From the NCBI RefSeq assembly GCF_029227915.1, contig NC_079875.1:26170001-26234000 (forward strand): a stretch of DNA of 64,000 nt, given 5' to 3'. Position numbers and translations under genes: made by a program. Of this stretch, positions 46,702 through 57,905 are shown piece by piece. The notes under the pieces are model-generated. The model worked only from the letters and a program-made list of their open reading frames with translations. It was not told the DNA's origin and ran no database searches. Position 1 is the first letter of the stretch. Every line of letters begins with the position of its first letter. This stretch comes from Hydractinia symbiolongicarpus. Taxonomy: Eukaryota; Cnidaria; Hydrozoa; Anthoathecata; Hydractiniidae.

Positions 46702-46995
46702 CAGAAAAAACCTTCCAAAGTCTTAAGCGTTTCATACAAACGTCCTAATGTCACCGAGAGTTTTGAATTAGAAGAACAAAATAATGAAACTGCTGGAGAC
46801 TCTAATAAGCCAGCATGTGAGCCAGCTGGAGAAAACTCGTTTTACGAGCAAGCTATGAGAGAGGAGGAGGATGTAACTCCAAGGCGAAAGGTAAGGACTT
46901 CCAAAAAGAAGTCCAAAAAGGGAGGAAAAGAAAAAGATCTCCATCCTCCTCCTCGTCTTCTTCTTCAGATAGCTCTTCAGATGAATCAGGAGAGG
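46702..46995 (+). CDS. Possible 5' exon: acidic and serine-rich region
   Basis: After the acceptor ATGTCAG the frame reads PNVTESFELEEQNNETAGDS, EDVTPRRKVRTSKKKSKK, and then, with a one-base frame change near 46920, RKRKRSPSSSSSSSSDSSSD and ESGEENKM before GTAAGTG (46998). Basic plus Ser/Asp-rich stretches are usual in nuclear proteins. It is upstream of and co-oriented with the SET and recombinase exons, so it may be their 5' exon, but no continuous splice chain to 48.7 kb could be drawn. Confidence 0.4.
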
Positions 46996-46999
46996 AAAA

Positions 47000-48734
47000 C
47001 AAAATGGTAAGTGGAAACTCCCAACTGGGATGGCAGATTATGCCAACCAGCATTTTCAGAATTATATATAGTTGTCTATGCTAATTTGATAAACATTCAC
47101 AGATGTACCTAGTATCACTTATCTGCATTATATTCTGCATAAATAATTAAGCAATACTATTCAGAATCCTGAAAGGAGCAGATTTAACTAATATTATTTT
47201 TCATTACTTTGCAGGTTACGCATACAAATTGGACAATGTGTCCAATGGCTCCCGCACTGTGCTATTTTGTCGTTACGAATAAATGTATGTATATACATTC
47301 ATTTTATTAATTATTTATTTATTCATTTTGCGTGACAGACAGACAGACGTTTACAGGTATAATATAGATGGGTTATTGGCTTGAAACTTTTATGGGGTGT
47401 TTTTGGACTAGTCTTAAGAACAAAGAATATATTGCAAACTATTTTTTACAGGTCTGGTACCAAGCAAAACAACTTCCGACATGGAAATAAATGTATGTAC
47501 CAATAATTTTATGTATATTTTTCTTAACTTATTTCTTAATTTATTTATTATTTGGTCTAACCTGGTAAGCATTCAAGCAGTATTATAAGATGCCAGTTTT
47601 TAAAACAGTGAGACTGTTTACTATTTACTCTTCTGGCATCCTTGTTCTGACAAATGCTACAATTGAGCTGTTAGAAAATAATTTTTAGGGCAAACTTATA
47701 TTTCTTTATATATGATGGAGTTTTTCCACAACCAAAGTTGACAAAAGTGATTCATAACTTTTGCTGCACAAAGCAAGACTACATAAACTTCTAACATGTG
47801 CTTTAACATCGTTGTAAAATCGACTTAGAACAGATAGTCGTTCACGACATTCGACATTCCTGTTAAATTTCTGTACTTTCAATTAGTTATTGTTTTTATG
47901 GCTTTTCTTTTGCAATATTTAGGAATGAGTGTTAAGCCGTTGTTACTCCTAATTTCAAAAACTATCTCTTTATCATAAGTCTTTGCGACCTCATTTTTAT
48001 CCTCTATTTCTTCATTATTAGTATTAAATAATTTTTTTGAATTTTTATATGTTTTTTCAACTATGTTTAGTGAAATCTGAACCTAGTTAGTAAAATCAAT
48101 CAAATCCTTCAATTCATTTAAATCCTTTTAATTTGGCTTCCTGAATCATAGAAAACATGCATCTGTACAGTATGATGTTTGACTCAACTAAATAAAAATA
48201 TATACAAAACCATAACTTAGTACACTGTTCCTAAATAATATCAAACATATAAGAAGGAATTTTTGTTTGCGTAAAGAGTGCTAATAAACCTATTTAATTT
48301 GTCAGCCATAATGAGCAATAAAGATTGTCTATTCTGGTACAGGCCATGGATTTGTTTTGTTTTTTTTACAGTAAAATTAGATGAAGGCCTATTTCGCAAC
48401 TGGAGAGCACCTTTTTTATATCGCCAGTTGATCCTCATTCTTCCTGACTGTGTGTGCACTTACTTCCAGGCCCCGCAGGCACAGTTTTAAAGTGGAGATT
48501 AATTTTTGAGAGACTTTTGCCAGTGTTCATCTTGTATTCCACCCATTTGGCATAACTCAGTCCGAGGGAGAAAAACGTATGACAACATACAGTGAAGCAG
48601 CAGGATCGTATCTCTTCTTTTTCAAAGATATTTGGTAAATATAGATCAATGTTTGTCATGGCACATTCGTGTGACCATTTGCCTTAATCAAAATGATAAT
48701 ATTTAAAATGGATTTTTATTTTTAATGCATTTAG
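47000..48734. other. Stretch with no firm gene; a candidate minus-strand exon at 48470-48659
   Basis: Mostly AT-rich sequence, presumably intronic if 46.7 and 48.7 kb belong to one gene. On the minus strand, 48659-48470 starts with ATG (MTNIDLYLPNIFEKEEIRSC), continues KWVEYKMNTGKSL, and meets a consensus donor (GAAGTAAGT). It could be the first exon of an unrecognised gene, with low confidence. Confidence 0.3.
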
Positions 48735-48921
48735 CATTGATGCCACTTTTGACAATCGCCTTAGCAAATATGTCAATGATTCTCCATATGGAAACTGTGT
48801 TATGCGTTCAGTTCAAATTGAAGGGCAATTACACCTATGCTTGTTTGCATTGACCAACCTCTCATCAGGTATTGAGCTAAGATATTATTCATATGGTGTA
48901 CCTGGTTTACCTTGGAGAAAG
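48735..48921 (+). CDS. SET-like domain exon (C-terminal half)
   Basis: The exon lies between acceptor TTTAG (ending 48734) and donor GTTATT. It encodes IDATFDNRLSKYVNDSPYGN, CLFALTNLSSGIELRY and YGVPGLPWRK. This order is that of the SET methyltransferase core of KMT5A-like proteins: the NHS-type cofactor box appears as VNDS with GNC, followed by the ELxYDY box. Here that box is ELRYYSYG, with an extra residue and no Asp, so activity is doubtful. SET enzymes methylate histone lysines in chromatin. Only the C-terminal half of the domain is visible, and the N-terminal SET half was not found upstream. The same strand and spacing suggest it belongs with the recombinase gene. Confidence 0.65.
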
Positions 48922-49322
48922 GTTATTAGTTTACCTTACATCAAAATTAAAATACATGCTTATCTATTGACAAGAGTTTATTTTATTTATTTCAGGATCG
49001 TAAAAGAAAATTTGCCATGAATTTGAGCATGATTCAGTCAATAAGTTACAGCAAATGTGTATGTTAAGTAAAACTTTAAATGTGAATGGACAGTTGACCT
49101 TGTAAAATTTTGCTTTTATTTGACTTTGTTGGTTATTTAAAATACTTTTATTTTTTTAAGAATAAAGACGAGTCCATTTCTAATAAAGATACTATCCAAA
49201 AAGGTGAAGAGTGTTATTATTAAGTGTAGTGTAATTTGAAAGTGGAAAAGAGAATAAAATATTCATATTAACATTCTTTTTGTTTCCTCATGTTTGTAAA
49301 ACACTGCACATTCCGTATATGA

Positions 49323-49580
49323 AGTATTGTAGTGATAAAATCCATACTTTAGATCAAATTGATTTTCAATTAAAAGAAAGAATGACGTGTCGTGATGGTG
49401 TAGTGCACGTCGATATTGAGCCTGGTGTTGATACTTCTGAAGTAAGAATAGACTGTGAGAATCTTTAAATTCTGAAAGTCTAAACTTTACATTTAAGGTA
49501 ACTCTCCATATTCTTTGTATCTTTCTAGGAAAAAGACTGGTTGCAGAAAAATCCCAAGACATTCAGAATTATTTAGTTGA
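49323..49580 (+). CDS. Two small candidate exons downstream of the SET exon
   Basis: The segment ending at 49441 before GTAAGA reads YCSDKIHTLDQIDFQLKERM and VVHVDIEPGVDTSE. The following segment from 49531 (after TTTCTAG) reads EKDWLQKNPKTFRII to a stop. Composition is coding-like and the splice sites fit. Function unknown; possibly a C-terminal end of the SET transcript. Confidence 0.4.
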
Positions 49581-50072
49581 GATTTTGATACTCAGTGACC
49601 TGCAGCTAGGTTGAGTATAAACAAAGCAAGACTTTAAATAATTCAATGTCCCACACCAGGTCAAATATGTTTTGCATCGTCTTAGAGTATTCAAATTTTT
49701 AATTAAAATTAGTTCTTATTTTTTGACAGAAACTTTACTTTCTTCTATAAAATTATTTGTAAAAAGAAAAGCATTCAAAGTATTATTATTTGCCTTTGTC
49801 TTCATATTGTTTTTTCAAACGTAAAAAACAGCTTCTAAATTCAATAGTTAAGTATAATATATTCAAGGGGGGTTGTTGCATTTTGTTTCGTATACTGTCT
49901 GGCTTATATTATTAATAATAACAACAAAACAATAAAATTTGCATGCAGCGTACAAGACCTACTACCAAATAACTATGGGAATTTAATATTTAAATACCGC
50001 AGATTATTTGATAAGCATTTTACGTTACAGATGTATCATAATCATAGTAATATCTCTCTACACCATTATTAG

Positions 50073-50896
50073 AATTACACTGAGTTGGAGATGAAAGATG
50101 AAAAGTTGTCTTGGGTGTCTTTCCAGTGAGTTTTTTTTTTTGGTTATTAAGCTTGTACTGTCATCTAATTGTTCTCTTAATTTTAATTTCATTATTTTTG
50201 TTTTGTTTCAGAAATTTAAAAGATGTTCCTGAAGATGTAGTAGTGAAAATGATACGCCATGTAGGAAAAAAAATTTTGGATGGAAAGGTAAATAAAAATA
50301 AATGATTTTCATTACAGAATTAACAATCTAGAAATTCGTTTTTCAAAATTAGTTAAGATTAATTGTTATGTGTATAATATTGTTTCTGTAAATTATATAA
50401 TCTCATAATTTATTGTGTTCGTAGTTTTTTAGGAAAACCCTAATTGTAATTAAAATGTAAGCTTTTACAACAACTAAAATTTGTAAACAGTCTTTGTTTT
50501 ACTTATGTACCTAGGTTTACTGTGAGAGACATGAAGCATATAATTTAAAGGGAAGAAAAAGAGGTGCACATTACTCCATGTTTATATTTTATTGAATAAG
50601 TATAGATGGATATTCATAATTTTTTTTCAGCTTGCCTTGCAATGGAGGTATCCTTTGGTAATTTCACAGATTACTTATTACACAAATTTACACAGATTAC
50701 ACAAATTACTTTTGCACAGTGCATTCCAAAGTAAGTGCCTTTTTCAGCAAATTACACTCCTCATTGGATTTTTATTCCAATAATTACTTCACAGGACACG
50801 TGACTTTTTATTTAGTATTTTGATTATGTGGCTAAAGTGCTCTTTCCAGAAACAAAGACATTGCTTCAGAGTCTCTTTAGCACCAATGCTGATAAG
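50073..50896 (+). CDS. Three phase-matched exons, acidic/helical protein, unrecognised
   Basis: Exons 50073-50125, 50212-50287 and 50816-50896 are bounded by good AG/GT sites. The first two join in phase to read YTELEMKDEKLSWVSFQNLK then DVPEDVVVKMIRHVGKKILD. The third reads YFDYVAKVLFPETKTLLQSL. No known domain is visible. They precede the Cys-rich and recombinase exons on the same strand and are probably part of the same gene. Confidence 0.55.
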
Positions 50897-50970
50897 GTAA
50901 AATTTGTGTGTTGCAAGTAAATGCTTTTTAAAATTTTTAAAGTTATTTCTTATATCCCTCTTTTTAATAG

Positions 50971-51171
50971 ACGATGTTAACCAAACCCTCTATAGAAGAG
51001 GACGACGTAGATGAGAATAAAGATCTTACTGTAGTAACGGATGTGTTAGTTGCAAACCAAGTGGTGACAATTGATGACAATCCGAAGGATAACATGTCTG
51101 TGATAATTGATACAGATGAACAAATAGATGATGGATTGAATAATTCTGGAGAAGTTAACCATGAAACTGAA
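50971..51171 (+). CDS. Acidic exon of the recombinase gene
   Basis: The exon starts after TTTTTAATAG and reads MLTKPSIEEDDVDENKDLTV, later DTDEQIDDGLNNSGEVNHET. Read on, the frame stops at 51184, but a GT at 51172 would give a 67-codon exon that joins in phase 0 to the next exon. The strong Asp/Glu content is that of a flexible linker or activation-like region. Confidence 0.55.
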
Positions 51172-51247
51172 GTAGATATTTCCTAATATGTTAACTGGGA
51201 TAAAGAAAAGGTTTGATTCATTATCACTTTATTTTTATTAACTTCAG

Positions 51248-51627
51248 ACATGTTGCTATTGTCAAAAGAGAAAACCTCCAGGTGAAATGGGCGAATGCAA
51301 TGCGCTTTTGTGTGTTACATACCAAAAATCTTTTTGCGAAAACTGTCTGGAATCTCATTTATGCCGCAAGAAGACTGTCCTAAGGAATGTGAAGGTACGA
51401 ATATTTGTTTTCATATTTATCACTGCGATAACAAAATATTTAAAGATAACAATCTGATCTGCCAGTATGTTTACCTCTGATTTTATTTGTATTTTTAGGT
51501 CTGTATTGGATGTAACAAGGAGGTGTTTGCAGATAGATTTGATAAGTGTCGGCAAGATCACTGTAAATTAAAGAATCAATTATTTTGCGCAGAATGTGTG
51601 GTAGAGCACGAATGTGAAATTAACCAG
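51248..51627 (+). CDS. Cys/His-rich zinc module, two exons
   Basis: Exons 51248-51394 and 51499-51627 join in phase 0. Cysteine pairs are spaced as in a double zinc-binding module: CCYCQ, SFCENC with ESHLC in the first exon, and CIGC, CRQDHC, LFCAEC with EHEC in the second. This resembles B-box or PHD-like treble-clef zinc folds used for protein or DNA contacts, but I cannot name the family. Splice sites are canonical. Confidence 0.65.
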
Positions 51628-51808
51628 GTACACCTGCAATTTATATTTTGATTCAAAGCAAAAGCGATTTGCATAGCCATTTAAAGATGATTAAATAATG
51701 TCGATGCGAAATTTATACAGTGTTCGTGATAATCATAAAAAAGGAGGCATATTTTAATTAAGTTAAATAAAAAAGTCTTTCAGTATGTAATATTTTCACT
51801 TTGTTTAG

Positions 51809-52220
51809 ATGGAGGAGTCAGCAGTCAAACTAAAACGTGACCATAAAAGTGCACTTGAAAATAATGGGGTAATGACGCTAGCAAGCATTGGTTGTTATTA
51901 ATACCAGTCTTCAATTAGGGAGCAAGTAAATTAAGTGTCTGTAATGTTTATTTTGTAGTATTCGAGGTAGAAATTAAACAAATCAAGGAACAGGTTTCCC
52001 GTTTACTGGAACAAAACGATTTCAGGGCTATACAAGAGGTAAACATTTCATACATTATAAGACCTGGCGGAGAGTAGGCTTATAAAAGCACAAAATAATT
52101 CACCAATTTAAACACTGTATTTTTATTCACGTGTTGTTACTGAATCCTTGTAAATTATATTTTTTAGAGTCTTGAACGATTAGAGAAAGTGACTAACAAT
52201 GAGAAACCCGATCTAAATTT
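51809..52220 (+). CDS. Coiled-coil exons of the recombinase gene
   Basis: Exons 51809-51868, 51967-52038 and 52168-52220 read MEESAVKLKRDHKSALENNG, VEIKQIKEQVSRLLEQNDFR and SLERLEKVTNNEKPDLN. Heptad-like hydrophobic spacing suggests a coiled coil following the zinc module, a tripartite-motif-like arrangement. The last exon ends with two bases that join in phase to the exon at 52271. Confidence 0.6.
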
Positions 52221-52270
52221 GTAAGTATAATCGTTGCGTTATTATAATTAATATCGAACATTTGATGAAG

Positions 52271-52545
52271 GGATGGACTGAGATATGCGATGGATAAGTT
52301 TCGAGAGAAACCTGTCACAGACGTTTCCCGTCATTTGCGTGAAGTACACAAGTGGTGCCGAGAAAAGGCTGTTGGTGCCATGGAAAAGTTTGAAAAACGG
52401 TGGTGCCCCATTGGTTCCTGTGAAGCTGCAGTACATACCGCGGGGCTCCGCAGAACAAAGGAGACTTTTAAAATGTGTTCAAGTAAAGGTAAATTTGAAG
52501 GCTCAATTGCGAGTCAGTTTGAAGCCGAGGGTGGAAGAAGTCCAA
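52271..52545 (+). CDS. Zinc-finger-like exon upstream of the recombinase
   Basis: Joined to the preceding exon it reads DGLRYAMDKFREKPVTDVSR then HLREVHKWCREKAVGAMEKF and WCPIGSCEAAV. The pairs HLREVH and CPIGSC resemble fragments of C2H2-like fingers. The 3' border is uncertain. Donors at 52483, 52489 and 52546 all leave one base over, and the recombinase frame has a stop at 52547. An acceptor at 52583 or 52592 would restore the phase; otherwise a frameshift lies here. Confidence 0.55.
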
Positions 52546-52592
52546 GTAAAAAACACGAATGAAGTTATGCACGATCGACAAAGCGCCAAAAG

Positions 52593-53729
52593 TTCGGAAT
52601 CAGGTTCTTCTTCCAAATTTAAATCTGACACCGATTCCAAATACCAGCCTCAACAAGAAAACGTCCAGTCCCAGCAAGCAGTTGACAAAATTCCTTGTTG
52701 ATCAGTTTTTTAAGTACATCATTTCAGCTGACGGAGGACAGAAGAACGAACAAGCATCAAAGCAAACAGCATCGCAGATCAAGAGAATGTATACTGTGAT
52801 AAAAGCTTCATCTGTCAGTGACATGTTCCAACCGAGGCTTTTGAGAGACCATTTTTTGACAGAATATTGTAAGGAAATGAAATATGAAGCTGACACGGTT
52901 AAGAGATACTTAAGATCACTTGGCGATTTCTGCGACTTCGTTATTGCAGAAGAGGTGGAAATTCCAAATTGTTCCTTAGAAAAGGTGTCAGTGATGAAAA
53001 TGAAACTTTTGGCATGGTCGAAAACCTACAAAAAGCAGTCAAAGGAGAGATTCTGGGAACGACAAGAAGAGGATGAGATCATGATGGTTACTCCTCAGCA
53101 AATTTCCACCTATAAAGGAAGTGAACATAGCAGGGCTGCCATTAAGCTGTTTGGTCAATACGCCAGCCCATACTGTCAAAATATGATAAACATGACAGAT
53201 TTTTGCATAATAAGAGATTTCTTGTTTGTGGAGCTACATACGAGCACAGCCCAACGCTCTGGTGTTAGTGCAAACATGAAATTAAAAGAATTTGAAGCTG
53301 CACTTCAACAGGATGATGGCGGTTATGTGATCAAAGTTAGAGATCACAAAACCTTTCACGTGTATGGGGATGCCATTGTGATACTAGAAAGACATGTGTT
53401 TGATTGGCTATCATTGTTCTTCAATAAAATACGCTCTCAAATTAGCGTTTGTTGTCCATATGTTTTTACATCATGGTCTGGTAAACATATGGGATCTGGT
53501 GCTATCAGTCGTCAGCTGCACAGTCTTTGGCTAAAAGCAGGCATTTATGCATTGACCGATAAGTTACCTAAAAATCTGAGTTGCACAATATTAAGAAAAA
53601 GTGCTAGCACTGGAATTCGAGAAGCGGAAACTGGTTTTTATGCTGAATCAGCTGCGGCAATGTCACATAGCATCCAAACTGCAGAAACGCACTATGTGAA
53701 TCGTAAAAAATTAAATCAATCTAAGCAAG
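52593..53729 (+). CDS. Crypton-like tyrosine recombinase exon
   Basis: The frame is open for 395 codons (ATG 52559, donor GTAAGT at 53730). An N-terminal SAM-like core-binding region (KFLVDQFFKYI, TVKRYLRSLGDFCDF) precedes the catalytic domain. Numbered from the ATG, the visible active-site residues are Arg233 (TAQRSG), Lys264 (RDHKTFHV), Arg346 (TILRKS), His370 (AMSHS) and the nucleophile Tyr379 (ETHYVNRKK). The first His of the usual HxxR box is Thr343. H370 and Y379 are nine residues apart, as in the family. Such enzymes cut and rejoin DNA through a 3'-phosphotyrosine link. Crypton transposons and host genes derived from them encode this type. It is the least damaged recombinase-like gene in the window. 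Confidence 0.8.
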
Positions 53730-53778
53730 GTAAGTCCTTCATTTAAAGTTGTCCGTGAAGTTTGTACATTTGTGGTTA

Positions 53779-53836
53779 CTAAACGCCATAACTATTAAAA
53801 TCGCAATGTTAATGCCATTTTAATAGTTATGGCGTT
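53779..53836. repeat. Hairpin in the intron after the recombinase exon
   Basis: AACGCCATAACTATTAAAAT and its reverse complement ATTTTAATAGTTATGGCGTT lie 15-20 nt apart. The perfect stem of about 20 bp stands out in an intron otherwise without structure. Confidence 0.8.
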
Positions 53837-54193
53837 ACAGGAGTATAAGCGTAGTTGGTTTTCGTTTGTTATTTTTTAAATTAACGAATAACAGAAGCAT
53901 GAGAATGAAATTAGGTTTGCTTTTAAAGAGTAAAAATTTTGCGATAAGAAATTTCCGAGGTTTCAAAACCAGCATATTGCCCCAATATATTTTTATTTTT
54001 TTCGCGTTGTATTTCGTTGATTTATTTTCATCATTGACGTTTTTCCTTGTTTTGTTGTTGTTGTTGTTGTTTTTTGCGAATTCAAGGTTGTGCTTAGTTC
54101 TTCTGACTTAATTTCGTGACTTAGGGAGAAATTCTGGACAATGTCTGATAGTAGAAAATTTTACACAATATCTATAATTTGATTATTACATAG

Positions 54194-54472
54194 GTTGTAA
54201 AGTGGTTCGAGGGTATTTTCATGGAGAAGTGGACTCAAAGTATGGCGCAACTGCATCTCCAGTTTTGAAATACGATGCTAAGAGATCATGGAGAACAGAA
54301 GAGGAGAGAATTTTAAAGTCTGCTTTCGCAGACAAAATTGTGGAACGAAATGTTAAAATTGAAGACGTGCGTCAGAGGTATTTCTCCTTGAACATTAAAG
54401 AACTTAATCGTTAAAGAACAGACTGATATTGTGGAATCTGAGCACCTTGACGATGACTCTAAATCAAAAGAG
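54194..54472 (+). CDS. Post-recombinase exon
   Basis: Joins the recombinase exon in phase (KQG-CKVVRGYFHGEV), continues KRSWRTEEERILKSAF and VKIEDVRQRYFSLN, and after a one-base frame change near 54400 KEQTDIVESEHLDDDSKSKE before GTATGA. The WRTEEERILKSAF segment resembles the start of a SANT/Myb-type helix. The frame change is either a true mutation or a sequencing error. Confidence 0.6.
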
Positions 54473-54558
54473 GTATGAAATATTTATAGTGTTTTACGAA
54501 TGTCATCACAATATGCATAAAAACCGACTTGATGATTTACTTTCTTTATTATGTGTAG

Positions 54559-54792
54559 ACCAATGTAGCAGCGTCTCAGTCATCTGTCGTTGCATCCAGC
54601 AATATTGCCCGACGAAAAATGTTTTCAGAAGAAGAAATCGAGGAAATTCGTCAGCGATGTGGCCACATAATCAAAAGTGGGCCAAAGACGGATGATCTCA
54701 TTAAAATGGCCTTAGATGGCTCTATGCTTGTACAGTTAAGAACGAGGATTAATTACGAAGCGTCCAAAAGAAAAAGCATTTGCCGGATGTAA
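54559..54792 (+). CDS. Terminal exon of the recombinase gene
   Basis: The exon follows acceptor GTGTAG, joins the previous exon in phase 0, and encodes 77 residues (VAASQSSVVASSNIARRKMF, EEEIEEIRQRCGHIIKSG, LVQLRTRINYEASKRKS) to TAA at 54790. It repeats the pattern of the previous exon (aromatic/basic, then EEE, then I-R repeats), so the two may be related DNA-binding modules of the tail. Confidence 0.65.
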   Translation, partial: TNVAASQSSVVASSNIARRKMFSEEEIEEIRQRCGHIIKSGPKTDDLIKMALDGSMLVQLRTRINYEASKRKSICRM

Positions 54793-57700
54793 CATTTCGA
54801 ACGTTTATCGTATTTATTTTCGTTACGAAATATTCGTGTGAACACGTGCAACAACTGTCACCCTTCTCACAAGTCGATTAACCATTATAGCTGTAACAAG
54901 TTAAAGAGAAAGTCCACCCGAACACCCCCTAAAAAGTTGTAAAAGATGATAAGGTGATTGCCTTACTTTAAGCGTAGAAATATGCCGTTTCTATATGGTT
55001 TCTTTTCGGAAAATAGGTAAACGAAACCAACCTCATTTGGCTACGAGGTATCGGAGAGTTTTTATCCTGGAAAAATCTCTAAGTAAAGCTTGCACTTAAA
55101 TCACTAGAAAAAAGGCGAATGCCTTCTGATTGCTTGTTGTTTATTTTATATTGTGTACATATGTTTTTTGATGACGTAAAAAACTTTAACGATTCTAAAA
55201 AAGTCTAGGAAAGACTGATATTACGGTGTAAGATTGATATTACTATCTTTAATTTCAAAAGCAGGATAAATTTAAACCAATTTTGTTTTTAATACCTCTC
55301 GATCGAAATATTTGAGAACAGAGAACTTTTGTATATATTTCGTTTTTAATATCCCCAAAACTTCTTATAACGAAGACATAAAAGATGAGCGTTTAAAAAG
55401 TTGTGAAACAAAATCAAAAAAAATCTGTCGCATGACAAATTGCTACTTATTATCATAGATTTCTAATTTCTAGGGTTAATTAAATAAGTAATGATTAGCA
55501 GGATCCTGAGGACTGGTAACTTAATTCAATTGAATGCAAAGTGGAAGCTGTTGGTTAAGATTGATCGATTTGACCAAATTCGTTTAATTGGAACTCCCCC
55601 AAAGTTTTGCGCTCTTATATTATTTTTTCTTCCAGATATAAATACTCTCAAGACACAAAAGTTTAACTTTATGATTGAAGTTTCCTGGTGGTTAAATTTC
55701 CATCCAAGTCGAGTCTGCATAGGGATAACTCACAAATCAAGAAGTGTACTGTAAACGTCATTCCGACGTTAGGAAGGGAGGGGTCAATCCTTTGACGTTT
55801 AAATATTACATGCGGCGAGACATGACATTTTAAGAATAGAAAGTTTTAAACTCATTGGTTGTCTTCACGCCTCACAGGAGTGCATGTCAAATCGATTTTA
55901 ATTTCAAAGATTACCGTTACTCAAATATGACATTTTTTGATTTTGAGGTTTGGGGCAGGAATAAGGGGTTAAAATCTAAATGTCAAAATAACGTTAAGCG
56001 TACCCTTTTCGATTTGTTATTCATTCCTTATAAAGATGCTTATGAAATAATCGGTTCTTGACAATATAGTTTCGAGAATTTCTTTCTGGAAATTAGGCCT
56101 ATAAAACTTCTTGGAAAAATCCTTTATATGATAAAATATCCACGGATTTTTAGTAACATTTTATATCTGTTGTATGACAAAAAACTTTAAATACAAACTA
56201 TGTGAGATCAAGTGTGTTTTCAACTACTTTTGGTCGCCAATTCTTTCAATTAACTATCCCCTGACCGAAAGAAATTTTGTCGGAAATTTGATTTCGCGGA
56301 TATGGAAAACTTTTCAACAGCAACGTAAGCCATAAACTCGGGTGGAGGTTGCTCGTAGTAATTTACTGACATAAATAGTATGAATAATCAAGTTTTTGAA
56401 AATTAAATTTGGTAGGCGGTGTAAAATATTAAATTTTTGCGAAAATGCGATGTGACTGATTTTTGTTGATTAAATTTGTTCCCGCAACTGTTTCTAATTC
56501 GAATATTAAGGGCCTAAGAGAGATATTTTAATTATGTGAAGTCTCTTAAGGGGGGTATTCATTATTTAGGTTTCCGTCTGACCTGGTCCTTCTCAGTCTG
56601 AGTGACCCGGTCTTATTTCTAAAACCTCTTTTTATGTTAGGTACGTGGTTAATTGTTGACGTCAGCAAAAATTTGAAAATTGCGATATATTATCCGTAAC
56701 GATACGTTATTTACAACGACTAAAACCGTTGACTCCTTTAAAAATCAGCTAAAAAAATTTCTTCTAAATCAAGACCTTTGCTAATTCAAAATGGCTTTAT
56801 CCTTATTTTTCTGCTTTGCTCTTTTTGTTAATATAGACCATAGATATTAAGTAAATTTTGCTCGCTTTAAGAGGCTTGATGATAACACAAAATATGTCTT
56901 CTGTTTGCACCTGCCATATTGTTAACACTTATATGACTGCATTTTTTGTCTGTTGTCGGCAAATATATACTACTACCACTTGTCGCAATGAACACTTTTT
57001 AACCTTAAAGGTTCCACGTGTGTCAAATTACTTCTATAAACAATGATTAATCAAGTTTTCAACTTATTTTCAGGCTTTTTTTAAATACAGTTGTTTTGCA
57101 TCAAAATGTCCCTATCGAAAATGTATGCATATGCACATTTGAGACATGAAGAAATTCAAATTACCTTTGCTATATAGCATTGCAAATCCTAAAAAATAGC
57201 CAAAAGCACAATTTTACCTCCCTCGTGGCGTTATAATGCAGTTCAGGCGTTAAAGGGCGTAAAAATGTCGAGAATTAAAATCAATAATATACAAAGATCA
57301 TTTAGTGGTAAAGTGATCAAAATTGTAACCATTGTTACCAAAATTAGAAAGATATAGGTTTTTCACTGCCGTTGCTTTTGCAACAAAAAGCGTAGTTGAC
57401 TGTTGGTGTCATTTATTGTCAACCTCATGTGAGTTAAAACTCTACGGCAAGTTTAAAGTCAATCGTGCTAGACAATAAAAAATTACGGACAAAAATCCAG
57501 GGGTGGGGATATTTTTTGAATCGTTGATCTTTTAAAGCATTATGGACAATCACGAAATAATGATGATGGAGATAAACACGATGATTTTCGACTTGTGTCT
57601 AGATATTTCGGTGGCTCTTGCCTGCCTCGTGCAAGGAAAAGACATCTTTGACAAAAAAACCATCCGTCTCTAAACGTCGGACTTTTGTTATTGATTATTA

Positions 57701-57905
57701 TAACTTAAATCTGCTAAAAACATGTTTATCATTCTTTTTTTTTTTGCAAATATCCAAAACTTGAGTGATAATAAGTGCAGCAAATCTGCCTCATTTGTAA
57801 AACTTTGTTAAAGTCCTACAAGTCTTTAAGCTATTTGGCAAAGTTAAAGTACACATGGGGAAAAAGGGTTCAACGAATAATATTTGCAAAAATTAACTTT
57901 TGTAG
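54793..57905. other. Non-coding stretch
   Basis: No gene recognised in about 3.1 kb. The frames at 55491-55754, 55855-56061 and 56858-57046 lack motifs. No AATAAA was seen close after the recombinase gene's stop. Confidence 0.45.

Noticed and set aside
52285-52701. 138-codon frame overlapping the zinc-finger-like exon
   Set aside because: The neighbouring frame (from 52271) joins the upstream exon in phase and carries the HLREVH and CPIGSC motifs, so this frame is a shadow.
53866-54111. 81-codon frame after the recombinase exon
   Set aside because: It lies in an intron whose flanking exons join in phase; its hydrophobic end comes from a TTG run (54053-54074).
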